A stretch of 64,000 bases of DNA from Lujinxingia litoralis (lineage in GTDB: Bacteria; Myxococcota_A; Bradymonadia; Bradymonadales; Bradymonadaceae): NCBI RefSeq assembly GCF_003260125.1, contig NZ_QHKO01000006.1, positions 181,631-245,630 of the forward strand. Reading direction: 5' to 3'. A model generated the notes under the pieces. That model made no database searches, had not been told where the DNA came from, and saw only the letters and a list, made by a program, of their open reading frames with translations. Below, in pieces: positions 1 through 8,520 of the stretch (its first letter is position 1; each line of letters begins with the position of its first letter). The translations under genes and the position numbers were made by a program.

Positions 1-857
1 TTGGTCAGACAGACCGGTGCGCCGCCCCCTTTGGTAAAGAGCTCGTCGAGGGCCAGGGTCTGGACGGTGAGATCCAGGCGCGCGGCCACCTGGCGAGCGG
101 TGTCGCTGAAGGTGGAGGGGGCCAGGATCGTGTTGCAGACCTGCAGGGCGTTGGTGTCGTAGCCCAGGCTCTCTTCGACCGAGATTTCCACCAGGGGGAG
201 ATCCGGGCCGACAAAGGCCAGCAGCCTCTCCAGCTCGCCATCGAGCAGGGCCTCGGGACAGACCAGGCCGATGGCATCGGAGCGCCGACGGAAGAATTGC
301 AGAAAGGTGTTGCCGTGGAACCAGGGATCGGCCTTAAAGCCCAGCTGAAGGTGCTGGGGGCTGAGCCGGGGAGCAACCTCCAGGTAGGCCGCCTGGCTGG
401 TGCGCTGATCGGGGCCCACGCCGTAGGTGTGAATGATCTGATCGCCGTGGGCCGCGCGGATGGCGTCGCCCTGGGCCTCCCAGGTGTGCTGGACCTGATG
501 GGTGGGCAGCTGCAGGGTCGCTTCGATGAAGCGCTTGATGAGCGCGGCCTCGGGCTGGCGGTGTGGCGAGGCCATGTGGGGCAGGAGAAAGCGCAGCTGG
601 CTCTGGTCGTCGCGAAAGAGCTCCCCGCTTTCGGCGGTGTAGATCAGCCCGGTCAACGCGTCGGATTCAGGCGGCATCACCACGACCTCGCCGCCGGCCT
701 CGACGATGGCGTCGGCCAGGCGCGACCATTCGGCGCGGGCGCGGGTGGCATCGGCGGTGCCGGCCTGGCGGGAGCGGAAGTTGGCGCGTCCGCGTAGCTG
801 CCAGGCACGGGTGGGCGGGCTCATCAGGAAGATCGGGCGGCAGAAGCTCTGAGACAT
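1..857 (-). CDS. Amidinotransferase/dimethylarginine dimethylaminohydrolase-like protein (C-terminal end outside window)
   Basis: Reading leftwards from the ATG at 855-857 the frame is open to the window edge, so the gene is partial at its 3' end. The protein begins MSQSFCRPIFLMSPPT. It carries the landmarks of the amidinotransferase / arginine deiminase / DDAH superfamily: an acidic WEAQGDAI segment near residue 136, YGVGPDQRTS just after it, and GGGAPVCLT at the edge, where the Cys would be the catalytic nucleophile. The family hydrolyses or transfers guanidino groups of arginine derivatives. The substrate cannot be told from these motifs. The minus frame meets a stop about 11 codons upstream of the ATG, so no earlier start is available, and no good ribosome-binding site is visible. 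A shorter open frame on the same strand (5-376) is a shadow. Confidence 0.72.
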   Translation of the reverse strand, partial: MSQSFCRPIFLMSPPTRAWQLRGRANFRSRQAGTADATRARAEWSRLADAIVEAGGEVVVMPPESDALTGLIYTAESGELFRDDQSQLRFLLPHMASPHRQPEAALIKRFIEATLQLPTHQVQHTWEAQGDAIRAAHGDQIIHTYGVGPDQRTSQAAYLEVAPRLSPQHLQLGFKADPWFHGNTFLQFFRRRSDAIGLVCPEALLDGELERLLAFVGPDLPLVEISVEESLGYDTNALQVCNTILAPSTFSDTARQVAARLDLTVQTLALDELFTKGGGAPVCLT

Positions 858-1041
858 AGGAGGCTTAGGGGGTAAAAGAAGGGGGGATTCTCAGGCGCTC
901 GACGAGCGCAGCCCCACGAAGGTAACAATGCCGGCGGCGCTGGCAAGGGCCCCGGCGGTTGTGAGGGGGCCCGGAACACCGTATAAGTCCGCGGTGTTCA
1001 AGAGGCAGCCGAGAGAGCCTTTTTAGGGAGTAAGACGGCCG

Positions 1042-1887
1042 ATGCATGAGACCCAAGACGAACAAGGGGTGGACGAGGACCTGATGAGCCTGGCGCGTCG
1101 TCGCCAGCAGGGGTCGGTGTTGCAGCCGATCTTAAACCTGCTGGTGATCGCGGTGCTTTTCTCGGTGGTCAACGACTGGCGCAGCGAGATCGCCTACTTC
1201 TTTGAGAGCAGCGAGCCGGTGGCCCTTGGCGAGGTGACTGCCTGGCCCTCGAAACACCGTGAGAACCCGGAGTGGGCCCCGCCGGTCGAGCATAATAGCT
1301 TTGTGAGCCTGGAGGGCGTGCCCAGCCGCCGCAGTGAGGGCGGGGACTGGGAGTTCTTTAAGCTGGTCGGGGGCGATATCTACGTGCAGCGCGAAGGACG
1401 CCTGGCCGGATTGAGCGCGCTGGAGAAAGAGGTCGCCACCGATGAGGCTGGCGATAATGACCGTACCTATTATGAGGGGCAGGGGCGTCTGCTTTCTTTT
1501 GCCTCCAGCGGGGAGCGCCTGGCCGGGCTGAAGCGCTTTTACGGGGAGCGCTACGGTGAGCACTTCTGTGAGGACTATGACCAGGCCGGTCTCGATGAGC
1601 TGGCGGAGCGTCGTCGGGAAGTGATCACGCGCAACTGGACCGAGCGCTACCGTCAGGCCAGCGCCGAAGAGCGCGAGGCGAAGGGCTGGACCGAGTATCC
1701 CACGGCCGCTGAGGTGCAGGAGGTCTTTGAGAGCCAACCCCTCTGCGTCAACGCCTACTTCGTGCAGAGCGGGACTCGTCCCGTCGATCACTGGTGGTAC
1801 GTGGTGATGGCGGCGTTGATGGGGCTCTTCGGGGCGTATAATGCCTACCGAGTGGTGCGCTGGGCCCGGGGCTGGGTGCAAGGCTAG
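1042..1887 (+). CDS. Hypothetical membrane protein with N- and C-terminal transmembrane segments
   Basis: A 281-residue protein I do not recognise. A hydrophobic stretch at about residues 33-50 (LNLLVIAVLFSVV) and a second near residues 252-272 (WYVVMAALMGLFGAYNAYRV) suggest two membrane spans. Between them is a roughly 200-residue soluble domain rich in Glu and Arg, with scattered aromatic residues. The start ATG follows a GGGAG at 1027-1031. It lies upstream of the FHA-domain gene on the same strand with a 99-nt gap, so co-transcription is possible. No catalytic motif is apparent. Confidence 0.75.
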   Translation: MHETQDEQGVDEDLMSLARRRQQGSVLQPILNLLVIAVLFSVVNDWRSEIAYFFESSEPVALGEVTAWPSKHRENPEWAPPVEHNSFVSLEGVPSRRSEGGDWEFFKLVGGDIYVQREGRLAGLSALEKEVATDEAGDNDRTYYEGQGRLLSFASSGERLAGLKRFYGERYGEHFCEDYDQAGLDELAERRREVITRNWTERYRQASAEEREAKGWTEYPTAAEVQEVFESQPLCVNAYFVQSGTRPVDHWWYVVMAALMGLFGAYNAYRVVRWARGWVQG

Positions 1888-1986
1888 ATTGACGCTGCCA
1901 GCGGGGGGGCCGTATGATGCGGCGCCGATTGAATGAGGCAGCCCGATGAGTGCTGATTAAGGCCGACGAGCCGAGGAGTAGTAGCG

Positions 1987-3765
1987 GTGGCGAAGCTTGT
2001 GTACACGGACGCGTCTGGAAGAGAGATGAGCGTGGAGCTGGGCCCGCAGGCTCCGGTGGTCTCGATCGGGCGCGCGACAGATTGCACCATCCGCTCCAAC
2101 CGTAAGAGCGTTTCGCGGCGCCACGCGGAGTTTCGTTACTCCGGTGGGCGCTACGAGATCGTGGATCTCAACAGCTCCAACGGCACCTACCTGATGATCA
2201 ATGAGGAGCGAACTCCGGTTTCGCCATCGGAGGTTCTCCAGGATCTGGATGAGGTGTGGTGCGGGGACTTCATTCTGCGTTTTTATGAAGAGGCCGGCGG
2301 CGTTCAGCCGGGCGGCATCGGCATGGGTGCTGGCTCCGGGGGATTCGCTCAGCAGGGTGGGTTGCAGGTCCATGAGGGGTACGACGCCAACCGGGTCACG
2401 CACGATTTTGGCCAGGAGGATATGGCTGCGTACGCGCCCACCGGCGGCATGGGTCCGGGCCAGGGCGGTATGGGTCCGGGGCAGGGTGGCATGGGTCCGG
2501 GCCAGGGTGGCATGGGGCCCGGGCAGGGTGGCATGGGTCCGGGACAGGGTAGCATGGGTCCGGGCCAGGGGTTCGGTGGGGACTTCGGCGAGGAAGACGC
2601 GTTTGGGGTCGGCTTCGGCGGTGAGGCGGTCTCCAGTGGGCAGTTTGCGGGGCTCAATGAGGCCTCGGCGAGCTACGATGACGTGCTGGCGATCGACCCG
2701 CGGGAGTTGGCCGGGGAGGTCAGTGAAGTACCTGATTTTCAGGCGGGGAGCGGCCCCTACGGTGGAGGCGCCGGGGATGTTCAGGCGGAGCGCCTGCGCG
2801 AGGAGAAGCTGGCGCTTGAGGAGCTGGCCGCTCGTCAGGCCGATGAGCTGGAGGGGCTTCGCCATCAGGTCGAGGCGCTGCAACGCCAGACGCGCCCGGG
2901 GAGCGACGACGAGATTGAGCGTCTGGCCGGGGAGCTGCGCCGGGCCCAGGAGGAGCGCCAGGGGCTGGATGCCGAACTGGCCCGGGCCCGCCAGGCCTCG
3001 CAGGAGGTTGGCAAGGAGCGCGAGCGGGCCCACGAGGCGGAGCGCCGCCTGGAGGAGGCCACCGGGCGCATTGATGAGCTGCGCGAGCGGGCCGAGAGCG
3101 CCGAGTCGGACGCTCAGACCCATCGCAGCGATGTGGCATCGCTGCAGCGTGAGCTGGAGCAGGTCCGCGACGAGCTGCGGGGGCTGCGCGGCGGTGGGAG
3201 CGCGCGGGAGGAGCTGGAGCAGACGCGTGGCGAGGTGGCGCGTCAGGAGCGGTTGCTCGGGGAGTTTGAGCGTCGTAACCGCGATCTTCAGGCCGAGCAG
3301 CAGGATCTTCAGGCCGAACTCGCCAGCCTGCGCCAGGTACGCGGCGATCTTCACGGGAAGCTGGAGGGGGCGCAGGCGCGCCAGGCCGAGCTTGAGGCGC
3401 AGGTCGAAACGTTGCACGCCGAGCGCCGTCGGGCCGAGGCCGCCGAGCAGGCGTTGGAAGAGGCCCGTCAGGCCGGCGCCGCGCTTCAGGAGCAGGAGCG
3501 CGATCTGCGCGGTGAGATCGAGGGGCTTAAGCAGCGGCTGAAGCTGGAGCGCGAGCGGTCCCGGGGCGCCACCGAGACGTCGCTGCCGGATCTGGGCGCG
3601 TTGCGGGCGAAGCTGGAGAGTTTGGATCGCATTGTCGACGCCATTGAGCGCACCGATCTGCAGCCTCTCTCGACGGTCGACCGGGTGCGTTTACAGTCAG
3701 CGATTCGAGACACCGCGCCGCGCCGCACGCTCAAAGAGCTGATGGATGCGTTTGGCGCCGAATAA
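1987..3765 (+). CDS. FHA-domain protein with Gly/Met/Gln repeats and long coiled coil
   Basis: A 592-residue protein starting at GTG, preceded by AGGAG at 1974-1978. Residues 1-100 form a forkhead-associated domain: VSIGRATDC, SVSRRHAEF and DLNSSNGTYL are the conserved phosphothreonine-binding loops. Residues about 150-195 hold seven near-identical GGMGPGQ heptads. From about residue 255 to 560 the sequence is almost uninterrupted heptad-type coiled coil (Glu, Arg, Leu and Gln rich), ending in a short C-terminal region (SLDRIVDAIERTDLQPLSTVDR). FHA domains read Ser/Thr-kinase phosphorylation, and a Hanks-type kinase lies 5 kb downstream. The architecture suggests a phospho-dependent scaffold, which is inference. 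No signal peptide is seen, so a cytoplasmic location is likely. Confidence 0.85.
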   Translation: MAKLVYTDASGREMSVELGPQAPVVSIGRATDCTIRSNRKSVSRRHAEFRYSGGRYEIVDLNSSNGTYLMINEERTPVSPSEVLQDLDEVWCGDFILRFYEEAGGVQPGGIGMGAGSGGFAQQGGLQVHEGYDANRVTHDFGQEDMAAYAPTGGMGPGQGGMGPGQGGMGPGQGGMGPGQGGMGPGQGSMGPGQGFGGDFGEEDAFGVGFGGEAVSSGQFAGLNEASASYDDVLAIDPRELAGEVSEVPDFQAGSGPYGGGAGDVQAERLREEKLALEELAARQADELEGLRHQVEALQRQTRPGSDDEIERLAGELRRAQEERQGLDAELARARQASQEVGKERERAHEAERRLEEATGRIDELRERAESAESDAQTHRSDVASLQRELEQVRDELRGLRGGGSAREELEQTRGEVARQERLLGEFERRNRDLQAEQQDLQAELASLRQVRGDLHGKLEGAQARQAELEAQVETLHAERRRAEAAEQALEEARQAGAALQEQERDLRGEIEGLKQRLKLERERSRGATETSLPDLGALRAKLESLDRIVDAIERTDLQPLSTVDRVRLQSAIRDTAPRRTLKELMDAFGAE

Positions 3766-3958
3766 AGGCTGAGTCCCCCGGCGTGGCCGCGCTTTTTTGA
3801 CGGAAAAGCCCGGGCGTAGGATCGGGACGCGAAGAAACTTCGGCGGTGGGGCGTTGGAAGAGGTGCGCGGGCACGATACCCGGGCCGAGTGATGGTGAGG
3901 ATGGATGTGCCGGGAACTCCTGTAAAAGGGGCTCCTGGCGAGCGCAGGTGGCGAAACG

Positions 3959-4852
3959 ATGAGCGCAGCGTACGAGTTTGACTTTCTCAAATACATCAAC
4001 CGTCAGAATCAGGGACGCAGCGGCCGTGATGAGAAGACGGGGTTTGGGGAGTACGCCTTTGCCGGCGACCTGCGCGTGTTGCGTCGGCTCGACCGCTTAC
4101 GCCCGGTGCGGGTGGTCGTGGAGGCCACGGTGCGTTTCTGGAAGGCCGTGCAGAAGAACGCGCTTCTGGGGAGCAGCGTCAAGGTCAACCGGCGGCAGTT
4201 TCCCGAGCTGCATCGTCTGGTGGTGGAATGCGCCGAGACGCTGGATATCGCCGTGCCCACGGTCTACGTGGCCCAGAACCTGGCGAGCCTCAACGCGGGA
4301 ACCTACGGCACCGATGATGAGGCGTTTATCGTGCTCAACTCCGCGCTGGTCGACCGGCTCACCGAGGAGGAGCTCAAGTTTGTGATCGGCCATGAGTGCG
4401 GTCACATTCAGAACAACCACGTCGTCTACCACACCGCGGCCAACTTCCTGACACAGGGCGTGGTGACCTTTGTGAAGTGGGCGGTGGTGCCGGCGCGGCT
4501 GGCGCTCAACGGCTGGAGTCGTCGCGGGGAGATCACCTGCGATCGGGCCGGGCTGATCTGCTGCCGCGACGAAGAGGTTGCCCTCAAAGTTATGATGAAA
4601 CTCGCCCTGGGCAGTGAGAAGCTCTTTGAGCAGATCGATCTGGACGAATATTTAAGTCAGGTGGATGGCATCAAAGAGGGCGTGGGACGCTTTCAGGAAT
4701 ACCTGGCCTCGCATCCCTATCTGCCCAAGCGGGTGCAGGCGATGCAGCTCTTTGCAAAGAGCGCGTATTACCGCGAGTTGATCGGTGAGCGTGGCGGCGA
4801 GGCGCTGGATGAGGTTGACAGAGAAGTCGAGAAAGTCATACAAGTGATGTAA
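3959..4852 (+). CDS. M48-type zinc metallopeptidase-like protein
   Basis: A 297-residue protein with the zinc-protease motif HECGH in KFVIGHECGHIQNNH (about residues 143-156) and a downstream GEITCDRAGLICC segment. That segment matches the conserved E-x-x-x-D zinc-ligand region of M48 (HtpX/Ste24-like) peptidases. Around the active site, YHTAANFLTQGVVTFVKWAVVP is moderately hydrophobic, but there are no clear multiple membrane spans as in HtpX. This is therefore probably one of the soluble or peripheral M48 proteins with a C-terminal helical tail. An AGGTGG at 3945-3950 lies about 8 nt before the ATG. Substrate unknown. Confidence 0.85.
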   Translation: MSAAYEFDFLKYINRQNQGRSGRDEKTGFGEYAFAGDLRVLRRLDRLRPVRVVVEATVRFWKAVQKNALLGSSVKVNRRQFPELHRLVVECAETLDIAVPTVYVAQNLASLNAGTYGTDDEAFIVLNSALVDRLTEEELKFVIGHECGHIQNNHVVYHTAANFLTQGVVTFVKWAVVPARLALNGWSRRGEITCDRAGLICCRDEEVALKVMMKLALGSEKLFEQIDLDEYLSQVDGIKEGVGRFQEYLASHPYLPKRVQAMQLFAKSAYYRELIGERGGEALDEVDREVEKVIQVM

Positions 4853-4894
4853 GCCTTTGAGGGTAGGAAAAGATAGTTCTTTCAAAGGCTTATG

Positions 4895-5209
4895 AGCCCG
4901 CGTGACGCGCGGCAAGGAGCCAGTATTCGTCGTTCGTGAGCCCCGAAGGTTGGGTGTCTCACCCTGATGTCGTTCGGGTCTTTAGCACTGGAAACCTCAA
5001 GGAATCGACCTTCGGAGGTCGAGGAAGGGCATCGTCCGCCATGGGCGCGCGGTGTTCAGGTCTCGATGGTCCCGAGGGTGACGACGGCCTTAAGGGGAGC
5101 CGGTCTGAGGAGGCCCGACACCTGGGTGAACAGAGCCGCAGCTTTTCGGGAGCTCCGAGTTCACGGCGAAGGATCGTTCTTGCCCAGGCGTCGCGCGGGC
5201 TATTTTTTT
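4895..5209 (+). ncRNA. Candidate structured non-coding RNA with long-range closing stem and U-tract terminator
   Basis: A stretch without a convincing gene contains a long-range helix. AGCCCGCGTGACGC (4895-4908) pairs with GCGTCGCGCGGGCT (5188-5201), 14 bp including one G-U. It is extended by GGCAAGGA (4911-4918) with TTCTTGCC (5178-5185). Eight T residues follow the 3' strand at 5203-5210, as in an intrinsic terminator. Inside are local hairpins: GTGAG/CTCAC (about 4936-4962), TCGACCT/AGGTCGA (5005-5022) and GTGAAC/GTTCAC (about 5126-5163). The whole looks like a ~315-nt RNA. I do not find the signature sequences of RNase P RNA, tmRNA, SRP RNA or 6S RNA. It could also be a 5' leader or attenuator of the dynamin-like gene that starts at 5261. 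The base pairing was read by hand, not computed. Confidence 0.45.
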
Positions 5210-5260
5210 TCCGGCTTCGGCCGGACTGATGATGCACAGGTGGATGCCGAGGAGGGATCG

Positions 5261-7030
5261 ATGAGCACGCAAGCCGAGAGCCAGGAACCGGTGACGATCA
5301 ACCGGGGGCATGTCACGGGATTTCTGGAAGATCTTGCCGAGATGGCTCGCACCAGCGGGCTGCGTTCGCTGGCCGACGAGGTGGTGGAGGAGCGGATCCC
5401 GGCGCTGGAGCGGGGGCAGGTCTCGCTGGTGGTGCTCGGGGAGTTCAACCACGGGAAATCCACGGTGGTCAACGCGCTGCTGGGCCAGGAGGTGTTGCCG
5501 ATGGGGATCACGCCGACCACGGCGGTGATCACCCACCTGGTGCATGCCACCGAGCCGCGGGCCGCGTTCAAGGAGCGGCGCGGGGGCGCGCTCCACGAGG
5601 TGGCCTATGAGCGTCTGGGGGAGTTGATCCGTCATGCCGAGGAGCAGGAGGAGGAGCCGGAGTATGTGGAGATCGGCTATCCCAACGACTTTTTGGAAGA
5701 GGGTCTGATCCTGGTGGATACGCCCGGGGTCAACGATATCTCCCGTCAGAAGGTGGAGATCACCTACGGGTATCTTCCCCGCGCCGATGTGATTTTGTAT
5801 GTGCTCGACGCCACGCAGGTGCTCAAGAAGAGCGAGGTGGTCTTTATTCGCGATCGGCTGCTGAAGGCCAATCGCGATCGCATCATCTTTGTGCTGGGTA
5901 AGATCGATGCCTTGAGCGAGGAGGAGGCCCGGGAGGTCGAGGCCTACGCGCGTCAGCGCCTGGAGACGTTGATCGGGCCGGTGGAGTTGTTTGCGTTTTC
6001 GGCGCGTCAGGCGTTGGAGGCGCAGAAGAAGGGGGAGGAGCCCGGGGGAGATTTCGCGGCGTTTCGGGGGCATGTCCGGGAGTTTGTGCGGGAGCGCAAA
6101 GAGGCCATCGTGCTCGACAGCGCGCTGGGAGGCGCGCTGCGCATTGCGGCGATGATGGAGCAGAACCTGGCGATCAAGCGCCAGGGCTACCGCCTGGAGC
6201 AGGCCGAGTTGGAGGAGCGCATCAAGGCGGTGCACGCCCGGCTGCGGGAGAGCCAGCGGGTGATCAGCGAAAACGTGGAGCGGGTCGATGAGCGGGCCGG
6301 GGGGATTGCGGCGACCGCGCGGCATAACCTGCGGGTATTCTCGCAGGGCTTTGCCGAGGCGCTGCCGGTTCAGGTGGAGCGGGCCGAGGCCAAGGACGTC
6401 AAGCGCTACCTCTCGCGCTGGATTCAGGACACCTTCCAGGGGTGGTTGGAGGGCGAGGGCCAGGAGATCGCCCGGGGGCTCGAGGAGCTGGCCGAGGAGG
6501 TGATCGAGGTCACCAATCAGTCGATGCGCGAGGTGGTCGGGGCGCTGCGCGAGGAGCTGGGGTTGGGGCCGGGGCTGGATCTGGAGATCGACACCCTGGG
6601 CTACGACGTGAGCGTGTTTGCGCTGGGTACGCTCGGGGTATCGGTGTGGCTCTTTGCCAACGCGCTGGTGGGCGGACTGCTCACGCTGGCCACGCCGATT
6701 CTGGCGGTGATTCTCAAGGGGCGCGGCGATGAGCGCCTCAAGGATCGGGCCAAAGAGGAGGGCGTGGCGGCGATTCGGGAGGCCACCGAGGCCATTGAGG
6801 CCGAGCTGCTGCGGATGATTCACAACTACGCCGACAAGCTCAAAGCGTTTATTGAGCACGCCGGCGATCGTCTCTACGGCCAGATTGAGGAGGCGTTGGA
6901 GCAGGTGCAGCGCGAGCGGGCCGAAGAAGGCGACCGCGAAGTACTCATCGCCCAGGTGGATGAGCGCCTGGAGGCGGTGCATCGGCTGGCGCGCATGATC
7001 CAGCTCACGCGCGAGCGCCTGATGGTGTAA
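5261..7030 (+). CDS. Dynamin-like GTPase
   Basis: A 589-residue protein from the ATG preceded by GGAGGGA at 5251-5256. The frame stays open further upstream, but that part has no plausible start and overlaps the candidate RNA. Residues 60-67 are the P-loop GEFNHGKS, a Thr pair near 86 (TPTTAV) fits switch I, DTPG at 153-156 is G3 and GKID near 213 is G4. A helical middle region follows. A hydrophobic hairpin at about residues 447-485 (VFALGTLGVSVWLFANALV, then LTLATPILAVI) should insert in membrane, as in bacterial dynamin-like proteins, followed by a charged C-terminal helix. The family remodels or fuses membranes using GTP. A CCGGC-TTCG-GCCGG hairpin (5211-5224) lies in the presumed 5' UTR. 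Confidence 0.88.
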   Translation: MSTQAESQEPVTINRGHVTGFLEDLAEMARTSGLRSLADEVVEERIPALERGQVSLVVLGEFNHGKSTVVNALLGQEVLPMGITPTTAVITHLVHATEPRAAFKERRGGALHEVAYERLGELIRHAEEQEEEPEYVEIGYPNDFLEEGLILVDTPGVNDISRQKVEITYGYLPRADVILYVLDATQVLKKSEVVFIRDRLLKANRDRIIFVLGKIDALSEEEAREVEAYARQRLETLIGPVELFAFSARQALEAQKKGEEPGGDFAAFRGHVREFVRERKEAIVLDSALGGALRIAAMMEQNLAIKRQGYRLEQAELEERIKAVHARLRESQRVISENVERVDERAGGIAATARHNLRVFSQGFAEALPVQVERAEAKDVKRYLSRWIQDTFQGWLEGEGQEIARGLEELAEEVIEVTNQSMREVVGALREELGLGPGLDLEIDTLGYDVSVFALGTLGVSVWLFANALVGGLLTLATPILAVILKGRGDERLKDRAKEEGVAAIREATEAIEAELLRMIHNYADKLKAFIEHAGDRLYGQIEEALEQVQRERAEEGDREVLIAQVDERLEAVHRLARMIQLTRERLMV

Positions 7031-7062
7031 GCCCGGGCGGCCTGCGGATGCGGGCCCGGGCT
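7030..7062. terminator. Hairpin between convergent genes
   Basis: AGCCCGGGC (7030-7038) pairs with GCCCGGGCT (7054-7062). It separates the tails of the dynamin-like gene and the convergent MBL-fold gene. There is no U-tract on either strand, so termination activity is only inferred from position. Confidence 0.35.
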
Positions 7063-7071
7063 CCTCAGGCG

Positions 7072-7725
7072 TTAGAACCCTTGCATAAAGGGGTTGAAGC
7101 GCTTCTCCTGTCCCAGGGTGGTTGCCGGGCCGTGGCCGGGGAGCACCCGGGTGGTGTCGGGCAGGGATTTGAGGCGCTCCAGGGAGGCGCGCATCTGGTC
7201 GACACTGGAGCCGGGCAGGTCGACGCGCCCGATGCTGCCGGCAAAGATCACGTCGCCGCCAAAGAGCAGATCGAGCTCTTCGAAGTAAAAGCCCACCGAG
7301 CCCGGGCTGTGCCCGGGCAAGAAGAGGACCTGCGCGCGGAGATCGCCCACCGAGAGCTGCTGGTTGTCGTGCAGCTCGTGGTCGATCTCGGGGAGCCCCC
7401 CGCTTAAGTTCAGACCAAAGCGTTGCGCCTGCTGCGGTGCGGCCTGATAGAGGGGCTGATCGGCCGGGTGCATGTAGATCGGGGCGTCGCTGTGCACGGC
7501 GATCTCGGGCAGACCGGCGATGTGATCGATATGCGCGTGGGTCTGCCAGATGGCTTCGAGTTCAAAGCCCTGTGTTTTCAGGTCGTTAAGAACTTTTTGA
7601 GCCTGTCCACCGCAATCAATGTGTACGGCCTTGTTTGTGCGCGTGCAGGCGATGGCGTAGATAGAGGTCTGCAGGGGGCCGACGACCCAGGTCAAGATCT
7701 CAAAGGTGTTGGTGGGGTTGCTCAT
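7072..7725 (-). CDS. MBL-fold (glyoxalase II-like) metallo-hydrolase
   Basis: A 217-residue protein with the binuclear zinc motif THAHIDH near residues 61-67. Further metal ligands are H in FLPGHSPGSVGFY (about 139), D in LLFGGDVIF and H in VLPGHGPAT near the C-terminus. This is the layout of small glyoxalase II-like or persulfide-dioxygenase-like hydrolases. Length fits the short form without the C-terminal glyoxalase II helical domain, so the exact substrate (thioester or other) is open. Convergent with the GTPase gene. Confidence 0.87.
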   Translation of the reverse strand: MSNPTNTFEILTWVVGPLQTSIYAIACTRTNKAVHIDCGGQAQKVLNDLKTQGFELEAIWQTHAHIDHIAGLPEIAVHSDAPIYMHPADQPLYQAAPQQAQRFGLNLSGGLPEIDHELHDNQQLSVGDLRAQVLFLPGHSPGSVGFYFEELDLLFGGDVIFAGSIGRVDLPGSSVDQMRASLERLKSLPDTTRVLPGHGPATTLGQEKRFNPFMQGF

Positions 7726-7804
7726 GATGAGTTCCGAAGTTGTTGAAGGATAAGGTCTTTTTAGGCCAGGTTATGCCGGGCGCCGGGGCGCCAGAAGAGA
7801 GACG

Positions 7805-8488
7805 ATGACACAGCCACACGACACTCGCCAGATCATCGAGGTTGACCGCACCCCGGAGACGCCCCGGGATGTGGCAGGCAAGCGCCGCTACATTGCGGTG
7901 GCCGGTAATATTGGCGCCGGGAAAAGTTCGCTGGTGGAGTTTTTATGCCAGCGCTACGACATTGAGCCCTACTTCGAGCCCAACGAAGAGAATCCTTACC
8001 TGGAGGATTTCTACGCCGATATGAACCAGTGGAGCTTTGCCAGCCAGATCTACTTTCTGACGGCGAAGTTCAAGCTCCATCTGGATCTGGATCAGACGAC
8101 GCACAGCGTGATCCAGGATCGTACGATCTGGGAAGATGCCGAGATCTTTGCGGAGAACCTCTACCGCAAGAAGTTGATGAGCGAGCGCGACTATCGCACC
8201 TACCGTCAGCTCTATGAGGCGGTGCGCTCCCAGATCCAGCCGCCGGATCTGATGATCTACCTGCGCTGCCCGATTCGCGCGGTCAAAAAGCGCATCAAGC
8301 TGCGGGGACGGGAGATGGAGAAGAACATCCCTACGGCCTATCTCAAGCAGCTCGATCGGCTCTACGAGGGGTGGATCGCCAACTACAATCTGAGCCCGGT
8401 GGTAATCATCCCCAGCCATGAGCTCGATTACGTGACGGACCTGGTCGACTGCCACGATATTCTGACGGCGATCGAGAAGTACCTCTGA
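7805..8488 (+). CDS. Deoxynucleoside kinase (dAK/dGK family)
   Basis: A 227-residue protein. Residues 34-41 are the P-loop GNIGAGKS. The region EPNEENPYLEDFYADMNQWS is the substrate-binding segment typical of deoxyadenosine/deoxyguanosine kinases, and QDRTIWEDAEIF contains the family DRS/DRT motif. A basic lid RAVKKRIKLRGREME lies near residue 160. It should phosphorylate deoxynucleosides to monophosphates in the salvage pathway using ATP. It carries an N-terminal extension of about 25 residues relative to compact family members. An AGAGAGACG sequence lies before the ATG. Confidence 0.88.
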   Translation: MTQPHDTRQIIEVDRTPETPRDVAGKRRYIAVAGNIGAGKSSLVEFLCQRYDIEPYFEPNEENPYLEDFYADMNQWSFASQIYFLTAKFKLHLDLDQTTHSVIQDRTIWEDAEIFAENLYRKKLMSERDYRTYRQLYEAVRSQIQPPDLMIYLRCPIRAVKKRIKLRGREMEKNIPTAYLKQLDRLYEGWIANYNLSPVVIIPSHELDYVTDLVDCHDILTAIEKYL

Positions 8489-8520
8489 GGGCCGGGAAAT
8501 GGGGGGGCTGGCGAAGGGCT

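Noticed and set aside
4895..5209. RNase P RNA, tmRNA, SRP RNA or 6S RNA
   Set aside because: I looked for the GAGGAAAGTCC/ACAGAA signatures, the tRNA-like ends of tmRNA, and the SRP core, and did not find them. The size and structure remain unassigned.
5090..6982. A 630-codon open frame antisense to the dynamin-like GTPase
   Set aside because: Shadow caused by high GC. The plus frame carries clear GTPase motifs, and this antisense product has none.
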